Positions 1-5,403 of a DNA stretch of 8,750 nt are shown here, piece by piece (position 1 is the stretch's first letter; every line of letters begins with the position of its first letter). Source of the DNA: Actinomycetota bacterium (GTDB taxonomy: Bacteria; Actinomycetota; Thermoleophilia; Gaiellales; Gaiellaceae); the NCBI GenBank assembly GCA_013696595.1, contig JACCYG010000066.1, forward strand, positions 1 to 8,750, written 5' to 3'. Both the position numbers and the translations under genes were made by a program. The notes beneath the pieces were generated by a model. It saw only the letters and a list, made by a program, of their open reading frames with translations. It had not been told where the DNA came from and made no database searches.

Positions 1-485
1 TTCTGGCCGAAATAGGCCTCCCAGGTGTCGGCGTGCGCGTCGAGCTGGACCAGCGCGAGCGGGCCGTGCGCGCGGGCGAGCACGCGAAGCTCTGCGAGGG
101 TGATCGAGTGGTCGCCGCCCATGACGAGCGGGAGAACGCCCGCCTCCACGATCGGTGCAAGCGACTCCTCGACGCGCCGGTACGTCTCGAGGGTGTCTCC
201 CGGTGCAACCGGAACGTCGCCGTAATCGATCATCGAGAGCGCAGAGACGACGTCGATGCGAAACGCAGGATGGTAGGGCCGAAGAAGCGATGAGGCCGAC
301 CGGATAGCCTCGGGCCCGAAGCGTGCGCCTGTGCGGAAGCTCGTCGCCGTGTCGAAGGGAATGCCGACCGCGGCGACGTCCACTCCGGCGAGGTCGGTCA
401 CGTGCGGGAGCCGCATGAAGGTTCGCACGCCCGCGAAGCGCGGGATCACCTGCGCGTCGAGAGGGCGGTAAGGCGGCTCCGGCAC
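1..485 (-). CDS. Agmatinase / ureohydrolase (arginase superfamily), C-terminus cut off by window edge
   Basis: This is the N-terminal 161 codons of a ureohydrolase, a binuclear-Mn enzyme that releases urea from a guanidino compound such as agmatine, guanidinobutyrate or guanidinopropionate. Visible motifs are GIPFDTATSFRTGARFGPEA (residues 41-60), the metal-binding GGDHS (123-127, metal ligand H126) and LDAHADTW (148-155), in which D149, H151 and D153 are metal ligands. The family is about 300 residues long, so the second half, including the last metal-binding Asp pair, lies beyond position 1. The GTG at 485 is chosen because the protein starts about 40 residues before GIPFD, as in agmatinases, and because a TATCGT box ends 6 nt upstream, which fits a leaderless mRNA; no Shine-Dalgarno is visible. 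It is divergent from the gene at 505 with only 19 bp between starts. The family is certain; the substrate is not, because specificity residues lie partly outside the window. Confidence 0.9.
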   Translation of the reverse strand, partial: MPEPPYRPLDAQVIPRFAGVRTFMRLPHVTDLAGVDVAAVGIPFDTATSFRTGARFGPEAIRSASSLLRPYHPAFRIDVVSALSMIDYGDVPVAPGDTLETYRRVEESLAPIVEAGVLPLVMGGDHSITLAELRVLARAHGPLALVQLDAHADTWEAYFGQ

Positions 486-490
486 GCGCC

Positions 491-497
491 TACGATA
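491..497. promoter_or_regulatory. Overlapping divergent -10 boxes, probably leaderless in both directions
   Basis: The 19 bp between the two GTG starts contain TACGAT on the plus strand (491-496, 8 nt before GTG 505) and TATCGT on the minus strand (497-492, 6 nt before GTG 485). Both fit the actinobacterial TANNNT -10 pattern at a distance that puts the transcription start at or next to the start codon. The two boxes share five base pairs. No -35 consensus or ribosome-binding site is evident for either gene. Confidence 0.5.
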
Positions 498-504
498 CGG
501 CGTT

Positions 505-912
505 GTGATCGTGAGCTTGCACGTTGCGACGGGGGCCGCTCTCGGCGCGGCCGTGCGTCGCCGCGGGGCCTTGCTGGTGCTGGGGCCGGTCCTTCACATC
601 CTGAGCGATCGCGTGCCGCACCAGGACATCGATTCTCTGCGGTTCGAAGTGGGCAGCGGCGCGGCGGGTCTGGTGGCCCTCGCCACGCGCTTCGGGCCTC
701 TCCATCCAGCCACTCTCGGCGCGATCGCCACGTGTCTGCCGGACGCGGAGCACCTCATCCGGCTTCCGCGTCCAGGCGGCCGGAAGCTCTTCCCGAGCCA
801 CCGCTTCGAAGACTGGCACCGCGAAGGCGGCTTGCCGACGTGGGTCCAGCTCGCGGCGGCCGGCGTCCTGCTCGGCGCGATGCTCGCGGCGCGACCGACG
901 CCTCGGCGGTAG
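505..912 (+). CDS. Small His/Asp-rich membrane protein, possibly DUF457/YdjM-like metal hydrolase
   Basis: A 135-residue protein of uncertain function. Hydrophobic stretches lie around residues 5-34, 51-61, 68-78 and 113-129. Between them are HILSDRVPHQDID (31-43) and PDAEH (79-83), followed by SHRFEDWH (98-105). The pattern H-x3-D-x2-P-[HD]-x-D, then P-D-x2-H, then S-H-R resembles the metal-binding signature of the DUF457/YdjM membrane-bound metal-dependent hydrolases, so H6, H31, D35, H39, D41, D80, H83 and H99 are candidate ligands. It is shorter than typical DUF457 proteins. The GTG start places the first hydrophobic segment at the N-terminus and sits 8 nt after a TACGAT box, so translation is probably leaderless. 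The flippase-like gene begins 22 bp downstream on the same strand, suggesting a membrane or lipid context. The existence of the gene is well supported by the divergent and tandem packing; the function is tentative. Confidence 0.65.
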   Translation: MIVSLHVATGAALGAAVRRRGALLVLGPVLHILSDRVPHQDIDSLRFEVGSGAAGLVALATRFGPLHPATLGAIATCLPDAEHLIRLPRPGGRKLFPSHRFEDWHREGGLPTWVQLAAAGVLLGAMLAARPTPRR

Positions 913-922
913 CGGCCACGAC

Positions 923-928
923 TACAGT
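923..928 (+). promoter_or_regulatory. TACAGT -10 box, leaderless-type, for the flippase-like gene
   Basis: TACAGT fits TANNNT and is followed by exactly 6 nt before GTG 935. The sequence upstream of this GTG has no Shine-Dalgarno, so the gene may have its own leaderless transcript even though the preceding gene ends only 22 bp upstream. Confidence 0.4.
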
Positions 929-934
929 GGGCTC

Positions 935-1930
935 GTGAGGCGGCGTCTCTCCTCGTTCCTGCGCCGGCGGCGCGTCCTCGCGGCTCTTCAGCTACTGGTC
1001 GTGGGTGTCCTGCTCGGCGTCCTCGCGTACCTCTTGCGTGACGTCTGGGCCGATGCTCTGCCGCGGCTCCGCGAGGCGCGGCCGGGCGACGTCGGCGTGG
1101 CGGTCGGCGTCCTCGCGCTCTACTACCTCCTCTTCGTCCTCGGGTGGCAGTGGATCCTGGCGGCGCTCGGCGTGCGCATCGGCTATTCGCTCGCGCTCCA
1201 GGCCGAGATGGCCTCGATGCTCGCGAAGTACATCCCGGGAACGGTCTGGACGCCGCTCGCTCGAATCGTCTGGGTCCGCCGGGCGGGCGTGACGCAGACC
1301 TCCCTCGTGCTCGGCTCGATCCTCCTCGAGGCGGGCCTGTCGGCCATCGCGGGTGTCCTCGTCTTCGCCGTCGGTCTCGTTCCCGTAGGAAGTGACGCGA
1401 CCGCGCTCGTCCCGCTCGTCGCGTTCGCCGCCGTCGTCGCGGTCCTGATCCATCCGCGCGTCTTCCAGCCACTCGCGCGAAAGGTCTTCGGCCGCTTCGG
1501 AGGGACCGAGCCGCCCGTCCTCCCGTACCGGACGATGGTCGCGCTCCTCGTCTACTACTCGTTCACGTGGCTCGTGGGAGGCGTGGCCATCTTCTTCCTT
1601 CTCCGCTCGCTCGGCGGCGAGCCCGGCTTCGAGACCATTCCGTACCTGGGCGGGACTGCGGCCGTGGGTGCGATCGTCGCCGTGCTCTCGCTCTTCGCTC
1701 CGTCGGGCCTCGGCGTTCGTGAAGGCTCAATGTACGGCCTCATGCTCGCGGTCGTGTCAGAGGGCGTCGCCCTGGGTGCCACCATCCTGAACCGCCTTGC
1801 GATCACGGTCGTCGAAGCCGCGCTCCTCGCACTTGGTGTCGTGCTGTGGCGCTTGCGGCGCCACGAGCCGAAGGAGGCGCTGGAGACGTCGCACTGGCCC
1901 GAGCCGGAGCTCGCGCGCCGGCGGAGCTAG
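935..1930 (+). CDS. UPF0104 / LPG-synthase transmembrane-domain (flippase-like) integral membrane protein
   Basis: A 331-residue polytopic membrane protein with about eight hydrophobic segments (roughly 14-34, 53-79, 119-150, 156-172, 199-225, 240-255, 265-282 and 287-306). It has the two hallmark motifs of the UPF0104/AglD/MprF-flippase family: KYIPGTVW (98-105) and FAPSGLGVREG (254-264). Family members act in the cytoplasmic membrane. In MprF this domain translocates aminoacyl-phosphatidylglycerol, and in archaeal AglD it takes part in the dolichol-phosphate glycosylation route. This protein has no soluble aminoacyl-transferase domain, so it is a stand-alone transmembrane module whose lipid substrate cannot be read from sequence. 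The N-terminus is Arg-rich (RRR at 2-4, RRRR at 10-13), consistent with a cytoplasmic positive-inside start at GTG 935. The C-terminal 25 residues are charged and cytoplasmic. It follows the small membrane protein in tandem. Confidence 0.85.
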   Translation: MRRRLSSFLRRRRVLAALQLLVVGVLLGVLAYLLRDVWADALPRLREARPGDVGVAVGVLALYYLLFVLGWQWILAALGVRIGYSLALQAEMASMLAKYIPGTVWTPLARIVWVRRAGVTQTSLVLGSILLEAGLSAIAGVLVFAVGLVPVGSDATALVPLVAFAAVVAVLIHPRVFQPLARKVFGRFGGTEPPVLPYRTMVALLVYYSFTWLVGGVAIFFLLRSLGGEPGFETIPYLGGTAAVGAIVAVLSLFAPSGLGVREGSMYGLMLAVVSEGVALGATILNRLAITVVEAALLALGVVLWRLRRHEPKEALETSHWPEPELARRRS

Positions 1931-2146
1931 CGGCCGGTCGACCTCGTAGGCCGACAGCCTTCAGAGCGTCTGATCCGGTGCGGGACCAGGGTCACAGGCC
2001 CGCCGGCACCGCGCAGGCGCCGTCGATTCTGGGCGAGCGAGCCGGTTTTCCAGCCGTCTGTGCGCAACTCGTCACACCCTTGTTGCACTCGCCATGTCCC
2101 GCCGAGCCGACTGCAAGGGTCAGACCCTCGGGACCACGCGTCGAGA
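1931..2146. other. Gap between convergent genes with weak inverted repeats
   Basis: I see no gene here. The stretch lies between the stop codons of the flippase-like gene (plus) and the LLM gene (minus). It holds GGTCGACC (1936-1943) between short CGGCC/GGCCG arms (1931-1935 and 1949-1953). A hairpin with arms 2004-2010 and 2016-2022 has one A-C mismatch and a 5-nt loop. The perfect 13-bp inverted repeat AGGGTCAGACCCT lies at 2116-2128, about 18 bp beyond the LLM stop. None has a T-tract, so any terminator role is a guess. Confidence 0.35.
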
Positions 2147-3163
2147 CTAGGCGGCGACCCTCGCGAATTGCGGGATGATCTCCTTCCCGTAGGCCTCGAG
2201 GGTCTCCTCCTGACCCTGGGTCATGAGGTAGATGTTGAAGTGGTCGACGCCGAGCGCCTCGAGCTCCCGTAGCTTGGCCGTCGCCTGCGCGGGCGTCCCG
2301 AGCACACAGAAGCGATCACAGATCTCGTCGGTCACGAACTCGCCGTGCGCCGCGCCGACGCGGCTGTGGTCCTTGTAGTCGTAGAACTTCCGCGCCTTGA
2401 CGTACTCGGTCAACGCGGGCGGGATCTCCGAATCGAAGCCGTACCGCTCGATCAGGTCCATCACGTGGTTCGAGACCATCGCCGGGAACCAGCGGACCTG
2501 GTTCCTCGCGTCGGCGAGGTCCTCGGAGATGTGGCTCGGCGCGCAGACGTGGCACTTGAGCTCGCTCGGATCGCGGCCGTCCTCCTCGGCCGCCTTCCGC
2601 GCCGTCTCCATGATCCATCGGATGATCTCGGGGTCGGCGAGCTGGATGATGACGCCGTCGCCGACGCGCCCCGCGACGGCGAGGGCTTTCGGTCCGTAGC
2701 CCGCGACGTACATCTCGATCGGCGGGAGCTCCTCGCGCACCCATTCGAGCTTGAGCTCCTTGTCGTTCCACTCGACCGCACGGCCGTTCATCAGGTCCTT
2801 CATCATCCGGAGCGACCGCTCGAACTCCGCGACCTTCACCGGCTGGAGGCCGACGACGCGCCGAGACGAGTCGCCGCGGCCGATGCCCATCACCGCACGG
2901 CCGGTCGAGATCTCGTGGAGGGTCGCGTAGTAGCTCGCGGTGATCGTCGGCTCGCGGATACCGGGGTTGGTGACGCAGTGGCCGAGCTTGAGCGTCGTCG
3001 TGTTTGCCGCCGCAAGCGCGAGGAGGGGGTACGACTCGTGCCAGAGGATGTGCGAGTCGTACGTCCACCCGTTGTCGAAGCCGTGCTGCTCGGCGAGCTG
3101 AACGAGCTCGAGGAGACGGGTGTATGGGGGGTCGGGAAGGACGGTGACGCCGAAGCTGAGCAT
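2147..3163 (-). CDS. LLM-class flavin / F420-dependent oxidoreductase (Mer-like, CPS_4043-type)
   Basis: A 338-residue cytoplasmic TIM-barrel oxidoreductase of the luciferase-like monooxygenase (bacterial luciferase/Mer) superfamily. Recognisable pieces are the N-terminal beta strand LSFGVTVLPDPP (2-13), GHCVTNPGIREPT (61-73), which matches the TNP-R-P segment of Mer-type enzymes, GRAVMGIGRGDSS (88-100) and MYVAGYGPKALAVAGRVGDG (151-170) at the cofactor side. The length is typical. An ATG also lies in frame at 3235, but the start at 3163 is chosen because the family begins at MLSFGV and GGAGGA sits 4 nt upstream of this ATG. From memory, the closest subfamily is the Mer-related group modelled as TIGR03842 (F420-dependent oxidoreductase, CPS_4043 family), often seen near ureide or pyrimidine degradation genes; that assignment needs a profile search. 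The true substrate is unknown, and FMN rather than F420 as cofactor cannot be excluded. The gene is divergent from PEPCK. Confidence 0.85.
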   Translation of the reverse strand: MLSFGVTVLPDPPYTRLLELVQLAEQHGFDNGWTYDSHILWHESYPLLALAAANTTTLKLGHCVTNPGIREPTITASYYATLHEISTGRAVMGIGRGDSSRRVVGLQPVKVAEFERSLRMMKDLMNGRAVEWNDKELKLEWVREELPPIEMYVAGYGPKALAVAGRVGDGVIIQLADPEIIRWIMETARKAAEEDGRDPSELKCHVCAPSHISEDLADARNQVRWFPAMVSNHVMDLIERYGFDSEIPPALTEYVKARKFYDYKDHSRVGAAHGEFVTDEICDRFCVLGTPAQATAKLRELEALGVDHFNIYLMTQGQEETLEAYGKEIIPQFARVAA

Positions 3164-3167
3164 GCGA

Positions 3168-3173
3168 TCCTCC
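3168..3173 (-). promoter_or_regulatory. Ribosome-binding site that decides the LLM gene start
   Basis: GGAGGA on the minus strand lies 4 nt before ATG 3163. The alternative ATG at 3235 has no comparable site and would add 24 residues not expected in the family. Confidence 0.75.
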
Positions 3174-3191
3174 GTCATCGCTCGATGCGAG

Positions 3192-3215
3192 GCGTGGAGC
3201 CGAAAGCGTCCACGC
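3192..3215 (-). promoter_or_regulatory. Stem-loop in the leader of the LLM gene
   Basis: GCGTGGA (3192-3198) and TCCACGC (3209-3215) form a perfect 7-bp stem. Inside it, GC (3199-3200) can pair with GC (3206-3207) around a 5-nt loop, leaving one bulged base. The hairpin ends about 18 bp upstream of the GGAGGA site. It would lie in the 5' UTR if the minus-strand TATGCT at 3230-3225 is the -10 box. It could be an mRNA structure or a protein-binding inverted repeat; the sequence alone does not say which. Confidence 0.4.
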
Positions 3216-3224
3216 GGGCCGTCA

Positions 3225-3230
3225 AGCATA
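3225..3230 (-). promoter_or_regulatory. Possible -10 box (TATGCT) for the LLM gene
   Basis: TATGCT on the minus strand fits TANNNT and would give a leader of about 50-60 nt containing the stem-loop at 3192-3215. No convincing -35 is seen 16-18 bp upstream, so this is a weak call. Confidence 0.3.
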
Positions 3231-3278
3231 ACCACCCGTCTCTCCCTATGTAGCCGGATTCGGCCGGCCGCGCCGGGG

Positions 3279-3284
3279 TATAAT
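3279..3284 (+). promoter_or_regulatory. Consensus -10 box TATAAT for PEPCK
   Basis: A perfect TATAAT in very GC-rich DNA, about 58 bp upstream of the PEPCK ATG. The expected start of transcription is near 3291, giving a leader of about 50 nt. The -35 region is poor: GGATTC at 3256-3261 has 17-bp spacing but little similarity to TTGACA. The 10-bp palindrome CGGCCGGCCG (3261-3270) lies just upstream of the box and could be an operator or chance. The leader contains a 6-bp hairpin with arms CGCACG (3307-3312) and CGTGCG (3317-3322) and a GCTT loop, just before the ribosome-binding site. Confidence 0.6.
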
Positions 3285-3328
3285 CCGGGCCGATTGAGCG
3301 CGGTCGCGCACGGCTTCGTGCGGCCGCC

Positions 3329-3336
3329 GAGAGGAA
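3329..3336 (+). promoter_or_regulatory. Ribosome-binding site of PEPCK
   Basis: GAGAGGAA lies 6 nt before ATG 3343 and supports that start over alternatives. Confidence 0.65.
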
Positions 3337-3342
3337 CCCGAG

Positions 3343-4890
3343 ATGGCCAAAATGCTCTTCCGGCTGCCCCAGGCGGCCAACGTGATCGACAATCCGAGCC
3401 CCGAGGAGCTTCAGCAGCGCGCGGCGCGCATGTCCAATGCCCGCTGGACGAAGCACGGCAACGTCAACGTCCAGACCGAGGTGCTCGCACGCTCCAACCC
3501 GTCGACGTTCATCGTCTCCGACGATCCCGACTCGGGGCTCTCGCGCACGATCTCGACGGAGGAGGCGGCGGAGTGGGCCGAGCGCCAGGACCAGCACATC
3601 GCCGGCCGCGAGATGATTCTCGTCGACGGCTACCTCGGCTCACAGCGCGAGGCGCGCGTCCCGGTCCGCCTCTTCATCGAGGCAGAGAACGCAAACATCG
3701 CAGGGATGCAGCAGCAGCTCTGGTTCCCCGTCGACGACGCGGACGCCTTCGAGCCCGAGCTCACGGTCATCTACACGCCGAACCTTCCGGCCCCCGGGAA
3801 GCCGGAAGATCGCCTGATCGTCGTCGACCTCGAGCAGGGCGTTACGCGCGTGTTCAACTCGGATTACTTCGGCGAGTCGAAGAAGGGGATCCTCCGCATG
3901 TGGAACAGGCTCGTCTACGACCGCGGCGGGATCCCGCTCCACGCAGGCTGCAAGGTGATCCCGACCGAACGCGGCGAGCGTGTCGCGCTCATCGTGGGGC
4001 TCTCCGGCACGGGCAAGACGACGACAACGTTCACGGGGCAGAACGGCTCGCTCCCGGTTCAGGACGACTTCGTCGCCTGGATGCCGGACGGGGCCGTTCA
4101 CGCGACCGAGAACGGCTGCTTCGCCAAGACGTACGGGCTGAACCCCGAGGACGAGCCGGCCATCTACGGCGCTGTCACGCAACCACGTTCCTACCTCGAG
4201 AACGTGTCCCAGACCGGCGACGAGGTCGACTTCTACGACGAGAGCTACACGAAGAACGGCCGCGCGACCTTCGGCTTCGAGGTGATGGAGTCGGCGGCGA
4301 CGCGCCCGATCGACGAGGCGCACTTCCTCCTGATCCTGAATAGGAACGAGAACATCATCCCGGCGGTCGCGAAGCTCGAAGGGCCGCAAGCAGCGGCCTT
4401 CTTCATGCTCGGCGAGACAACGGGAACGGCCGCCGGCGGCGCCGCCGAGGAGGGCAAGTTCCTCCGTGTCCCGGGCACGAACCCGTTCTTCCCGATGCCC
4501 CACGATCTCCAGGGAAACCGTTTCCTCGAGCTGCTCGAAGACCATCCGCTCGAGGTGTTCCTCATGAACACGGGCTCCGTCGGTGGGAAGGCCGGCGCCG
4601 ACGAGCGCGTCAAGAAGGTGCGGATCAAGCACTCGTCCGCGATCGTGAAGGGCATCGCCGAGGGCACGATCGAGTGGGACCGGGATCCGGACTTCGGCTA
4701 TCTCGTCGCCTCGCGCGTCCCTGGAATCGGCGCCGAGGAAGACGCGGTTTTGCGCCCGCGTGAGCTCTACGAGGCCCAGGGCCGCCTGGACGAGTACGGA
4801 CAGCTCGTCGAGCGGCTCCATGCCGAGCGCCGCGAGTTCCTCGAGAATTTCGAGAGCCTCTCCGACGAGATCGTCGACGCGGTCGGCTAA
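3343..4890 (+). CDS. pckA: Phosphoenolpyruvate carboxykinase (ATP-type), divergent clade
   Basis: A 515-residue cytoplasmic enzyme expected to convert oxaloacetate plus ATP to PEP, CO2 and ADP, the entry step of gluconeogenesis from C4 acids. The core matches ATP-type PEPCK: GESKKGILRMWN (177-188) with the Mn ligand K181, IPLHAG (197-202) with H200, the P-loop GLSGTGKTTTTF (219-230) and PVQDDFVAW (238-246), whose D241/D242 replace the usual GDDEHGW. After these come NGCFAKT (257-263), IYGAVTQPRSYLENV (274-288) and LMNTG (407-411). K181-H200 spacing equals that of the E. coli enzyme (K213-H232). The N-terminal GRSPKDK motif is degenerate here: ARSNPST at 49-55 keeps the Arg (R50, equivalent to E. 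coli R65). The C-terminal half is also unusual, with a Gly/Ala-rich FMLGETTGTAAGGAA stretch (354-368). Length is near the family's 510-540. ATP rather than GTP use follows from family membership. Confidence 0.88.
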   Translation: MAKMLFRLPQAANVIDNPSPEELQQRAARMSNARWTKHGNVNVQTEVLARSNPSTFIVSDDPDSGLSRTISTEEAAEWAERQDQHIAGREMILVDGYLGSQREARVPVRLFIEAENANIAGMQQQLWFPVDDADAFEPELTVIYTPNLPAPGKPEDRLIVVDLEQGVTRVFNSDYFGESKKGILRMWNRLVYDRGGIPLHAGCKVIPTERGERVALIVGLSGTGKTTTTFTGQNGSLPVQDDFVAWMPDGAVHATENGCFAKTYGLNPEDEPAIYGAVTQPRSYLENVSQTGDEVDFYDESYTKNGRATFGFEVMESAATRPIDEAHFLLILNRNENIIPAVAKLEGPQAAAFFMLGETTGTAAGGAAEEGKFLRVPGTNPFFPMPHDLQGNRFLELLEDHPLEVFLMNTGSVGGKAGADERVKKVRIKHSSAIVKGIAEGTIEWDRDPDFGYLVASRVPGIGAEEDAVLRPRELYEAQGRLDEYGQLVERLHAERREFLENFESLSDEIVDAVG

Positions 4891-4925
4891 CGGCGCGTCG
4901 GGCGCAGCCTGAGAGAATTTTCGCC

Positions 4926-5363
4926 GTGGCGCGGAGCGCTGTCCTTCTCCTTCTCGTCGCGACCGTCGTGGCCGCCGTCGACCTCGCGCACAAGGCGGTC
5001 GTGATCGCCGACCGGGGCGAAGGACTCCTCTACCACGAGCGCTCGGCCGCGTACATCCTGGGCGTCGCCATCGGGGCGCTTGCCTGGTGCGTGGCGCTCG
5101 TGGCCACGCGCTCGCTCGCCCTCGCGCTCGCCGGCGGGCTTCTCCTGGGCGGGGCGACGGGCAACGCGATCTCCTGGGCGCTCTGGCCCGACTACGAGGG
5201 GACTCCCAACCCGTTCTTCCTCGGCGACGAGGAGCTCGGCATCGCCTTCAACCTCGCCGACGTCTTCGTCGTGGCTTCCGTCTTCGTCGTCCTCCCGGTC
5301 GCGATCGTCGCCTTCGTCGTGCGAGATCGCGACCGCCTGGGCGAGCGCGTCCCGCTTCGCTGA
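4926..5363 (+). CDS. Signal peptidase II (LspA)-like membrane protein lacking one catalytic Asp
   Basis: A 145-residue protein with about four hydrophobic segments (4-19, 42-61, 64-78 and 112-132), the size and topology of prolipoprotein signal peptidase. LspA landmarks are recognisable: D19-x3-K23 at the end of TM1, GGATGN (75-80) and AFNLADVFV (107-115), whose D112 matches the second catalytic Asp. The first catalytic Asp, normally in GNxxDR, is missing: the sequence reads GNAISW (79-84), with Ser at the Asp position and Trp at the Arg. The loop between the motifs (85-105, with WPDYEGTPNPF) also differs from canonical LspA. It may be an inactive paralogue or use another residue such as D89. 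The GTG at 4926 is 35 bp after the PEPCK stop with no clear Shine-Dalgarno; GAGAAT at 4913-4918 is a possible weak -10 for leaderless expression. The YdcZ-type gene follows 40 bp downstream. Confidence 0.75.
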   Translation: MARSAVLLLLVATVVAAVDLAHKAVVIADRGEGLLYHERSAAYILGVAIGALAWCVALVATRSLALALAGGLLLGGATGNAISWALWPDYEGTPNPFFLGDEELGIAFNLADVFVVASVFVVLPVAIVAFVVRDRDRLGERVPLR

Positions 5364-5376
5364 ACGTGCAGGGAAC

Positions 5377-5401
5377 TACGCTCCCGCTCTCGAAACGAGA
5401 G
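5377..5401 (+). promoter_or_regulatory. Possible -10 box and start-proximal hairpin before the YdcZ gene
   Basis: TACGCT (5377-5382) fits TANNNT and would give a leader of about 14 nt. CTCTCG (5387-5392) and CGAGAG (5396-5401) form a perfect 6-bp inverted repeat around AAA, ending 2 nt before GTG 5404. The only Shine-Dalgarno-like bases (GAGAG) are within its 3' arm, so folding could mask the start. Confidence 0.35.
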
Positions 5402-5403
5402 AC

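Noticed and set aside
594..1472. Long minus-strand frame rich in Arg, Gly, Pro and Ala
   Set aside because: It crosses two plus-strand genes with clear family motifs, and its low-complexity Arg/Gly/Ala composition is typical of out-of-frame high-GC DNA.
1931..2146. Possible tRNA or small RNA gene in the gap between convergent genes
   Set aside because: I could not build a cloverleaf or find a T-loop-like GGTTCGA with matching stems; only short unrelated inverted repeats were seen.
3164..3235. 24-residue N-terminal extension of the LLM protein from ATG 3235
   Set aside because: It overlaps the leader hairpin, lacks a ribosome-binding site, and is not expected in the family, whereas ATG 3163 has GGAGGA in place.
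2345..3253. 302-codon plus-strand frame opposite the LLM oxidoreductase
   Set aside because: It mirrors the codon periodicity of the real gene on the other strand, has no recognisable domain, and is rich in Arg, Val, Leu and Asp as expected for the antisense of GC3-rich genes.
3120..4343. 407-codon plus-strand frame overlapping the PEPCK start in another frame
   Set aside because: Arg/Pro/Gly-rich, with no motif, overlapping the divergent promoter region and the real PEPCK frame.
3640..4821. 393-codon minus-strand frame opposite PEPCK
   Set aside because: PEPCK motifs on the plus strand are unambiguous, and this frame shows only antisense-type composition with no domain.
4891..4925. Possible terminator after PEPCK (GC-rich bases followed by ATTTT)
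   Set aside because: The GCGC repeats give only a weak 4-bp stem, and the T-run is short and adjoins the next gene's start.
5080..5403. Upstream extension of the YdcZ frame back to an ATG at 5080
   Set aside because: It would overlap the LspA-like gene by almost 300 bp in another frame, and the added residues are a Ser/Arg/Pro-rich shadow; GTG 5404 gives the family N-terminus.
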